From Phalacrocorax aristotelis (lineage: Eukaryota > Chordata > Aves > Suliformes > Phalacrocoracidae): 64,000 bases of DNA. Shown here piece after piece: positions 63,142-64,000 of this stretch. Numbering within the stretch: the stretch's first letter is position 1; each line of letters begins with the position of its first letter. The translations under genes and the position numbers were made by a program. A model generated the notes under the pieces. The model saw nothing but the letters and a program-made list of their open reading frames with translations, had not been told where the DNA came from and ran no database searches. The stretch covers positions 10,042,223 to 10,106,222 of the forward strand of contig NC_134282.1 in the NCBI RefSeq assembly GCF_949628215.1. The letters are read 5' to 3'.

Positions 63142-64000
63142 TATCTACAATTTAATATGAGCGGGTCTTAGAAGAAATGGTCAATAAAATCTAAGTTCCT
63201 CTTCCTGCATCTTAGGAGAACCACAAGTCCAACTGCTGGAGTACAGCATCTGCAGTGAAGACATTAAAAAGAAGGAAACATTGAAAATTACAATACCAGG
63301 CGCAAACCAAGTGTCACCAGTGTGGAATTTTGTCAAAAATATGTGAAATAAGAAATAATATCTGCCATGAGAAATCTCAGATTATGTTGGTTTTACATAC
63401 TGCCTGGCTCTGTAAGTGCTGCAAACCTGTATAATAGGTAGTACTGTGAAAGACAGTTTTCAAAAGCATTGGGATTTCTGAGTCTCAAAATGGTTTCAGA
63501 AATTTCAGCACACTGTTAGTAAAGTCAAATATTACCTGCTGCTGATTCTGTTATAGCTGAGCCAACTGCCTTTCAGCTGGACACGAGGTTGCCCGTGACA
63601 GATCCACCTTTGGGGGTTCTTTAAAAGGCAGAGCCCAGCTCAATCCTTGACAAACCAGCTGTGCAGGTGAAGAGTGGAAAGATGCTGAGTGTGGCCAAGG
63701 AAGGTGCCAGCTCCAGGGCTTTTCCCCCTCTTTGGGAAGGAAGTGAGCACTCAGGGTGTTATTTGCCTAGTCAGGGCATGCAAATATTTCTTGTTTCTCT
63801 GCCTGTGGCTCCAAATCCTGATTATTTGTGGGAACTGAAAGCAGGTTTACGGTTGTGCTGCAGGACCTGGGTTCAGAGGGGAAATGCAAGGCACCAAGCC
63901 TACGCCCAGCTGAGCCTGGCCCCACTTGCCCCATAGCCCTCAGACCCTCTGCTGGAGCAGCAGTGCTTGCTCCTGCATCCCTGTTAGAAGCTTGATGTTA
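63142..64000. other. Unassigned single-copy sequence to window end
   Basis: No gene or repeat is recognised. A 91-codon frame at 63661-63936 shows no domain. Confidence 0.5.

Noticed and set aside
1..64000. CRISPR arrays, tRNA or rRNA genes, endogenous retroviral genes
   Set aside because: No regularly spaced repeats, no recognisable tRNA or rRNA blocks, and no gag/pol/env-type frames or paired LTRs. The only reverse transcriptase is of CR1 type.

Overview
The window looks like bird nuclear DNA. The evidence is at least eight recognisable CR1 LINE pieces, several with the avian CR1 3' terminus (variants of ATTCTATG/GATTCTGTG), plus long AT-rich unique sequence, one strong CpG island, and no recognisable SINEs or LTR elements. 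There is no bacterial-style gene organisation, no CRISPR and no operons. The species cannot be determined by eye.

Most of the window (over 85 percent) is single-copy non-coding DNA. No complete protein-coding gene is visible. The main genic signal is a CpG island at about 8090-9400. Its best splice signals lie on the minus strand: a donor after a short ATG CCA GAG reading frame (8763-8771), another donor at 9087, and 8.3 kb further upstream a small GC-rich patch ending in a consensus donor (17395). I read these as alternative first exons of one minus-strand gene whose body lies to the left, mostly outside the window. This is an inference; I do not recognise the gene. A possible downstream minus-strand exon (6590-6716) and a GC-rich patch with a donor (761-930) are weaker.

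The repeat layer is CR1. Minus-oriented copies are at 1774-2412, 24101-25168, 27511-27558 and 44714-45390. Plus-oriented copies are at 10225-10482 (ancient), 42500-42634, 53325-54053, 57003-57688 and about 61940-63141. They fall into several subfamilies. The 1774 and 44714 copies are nearly identical to each other. The 24101 and 53325 copies share another subfamily. The 57003 copy differs from both. The last element keeps endonuclease and early reverse-transcriptase sequence and then jumps directly to the 3' terminus, so it is internally deleted.

I found no convincing new biological system. The observations most worth a second look are the internally deleted CR1, the two CR1 copies sharing the same compensating frameshifts, the paired perfect hairpins at 49829-49906, the alternative minus-strand first exons, and three GGGGCC units just inside the predicted first intron.
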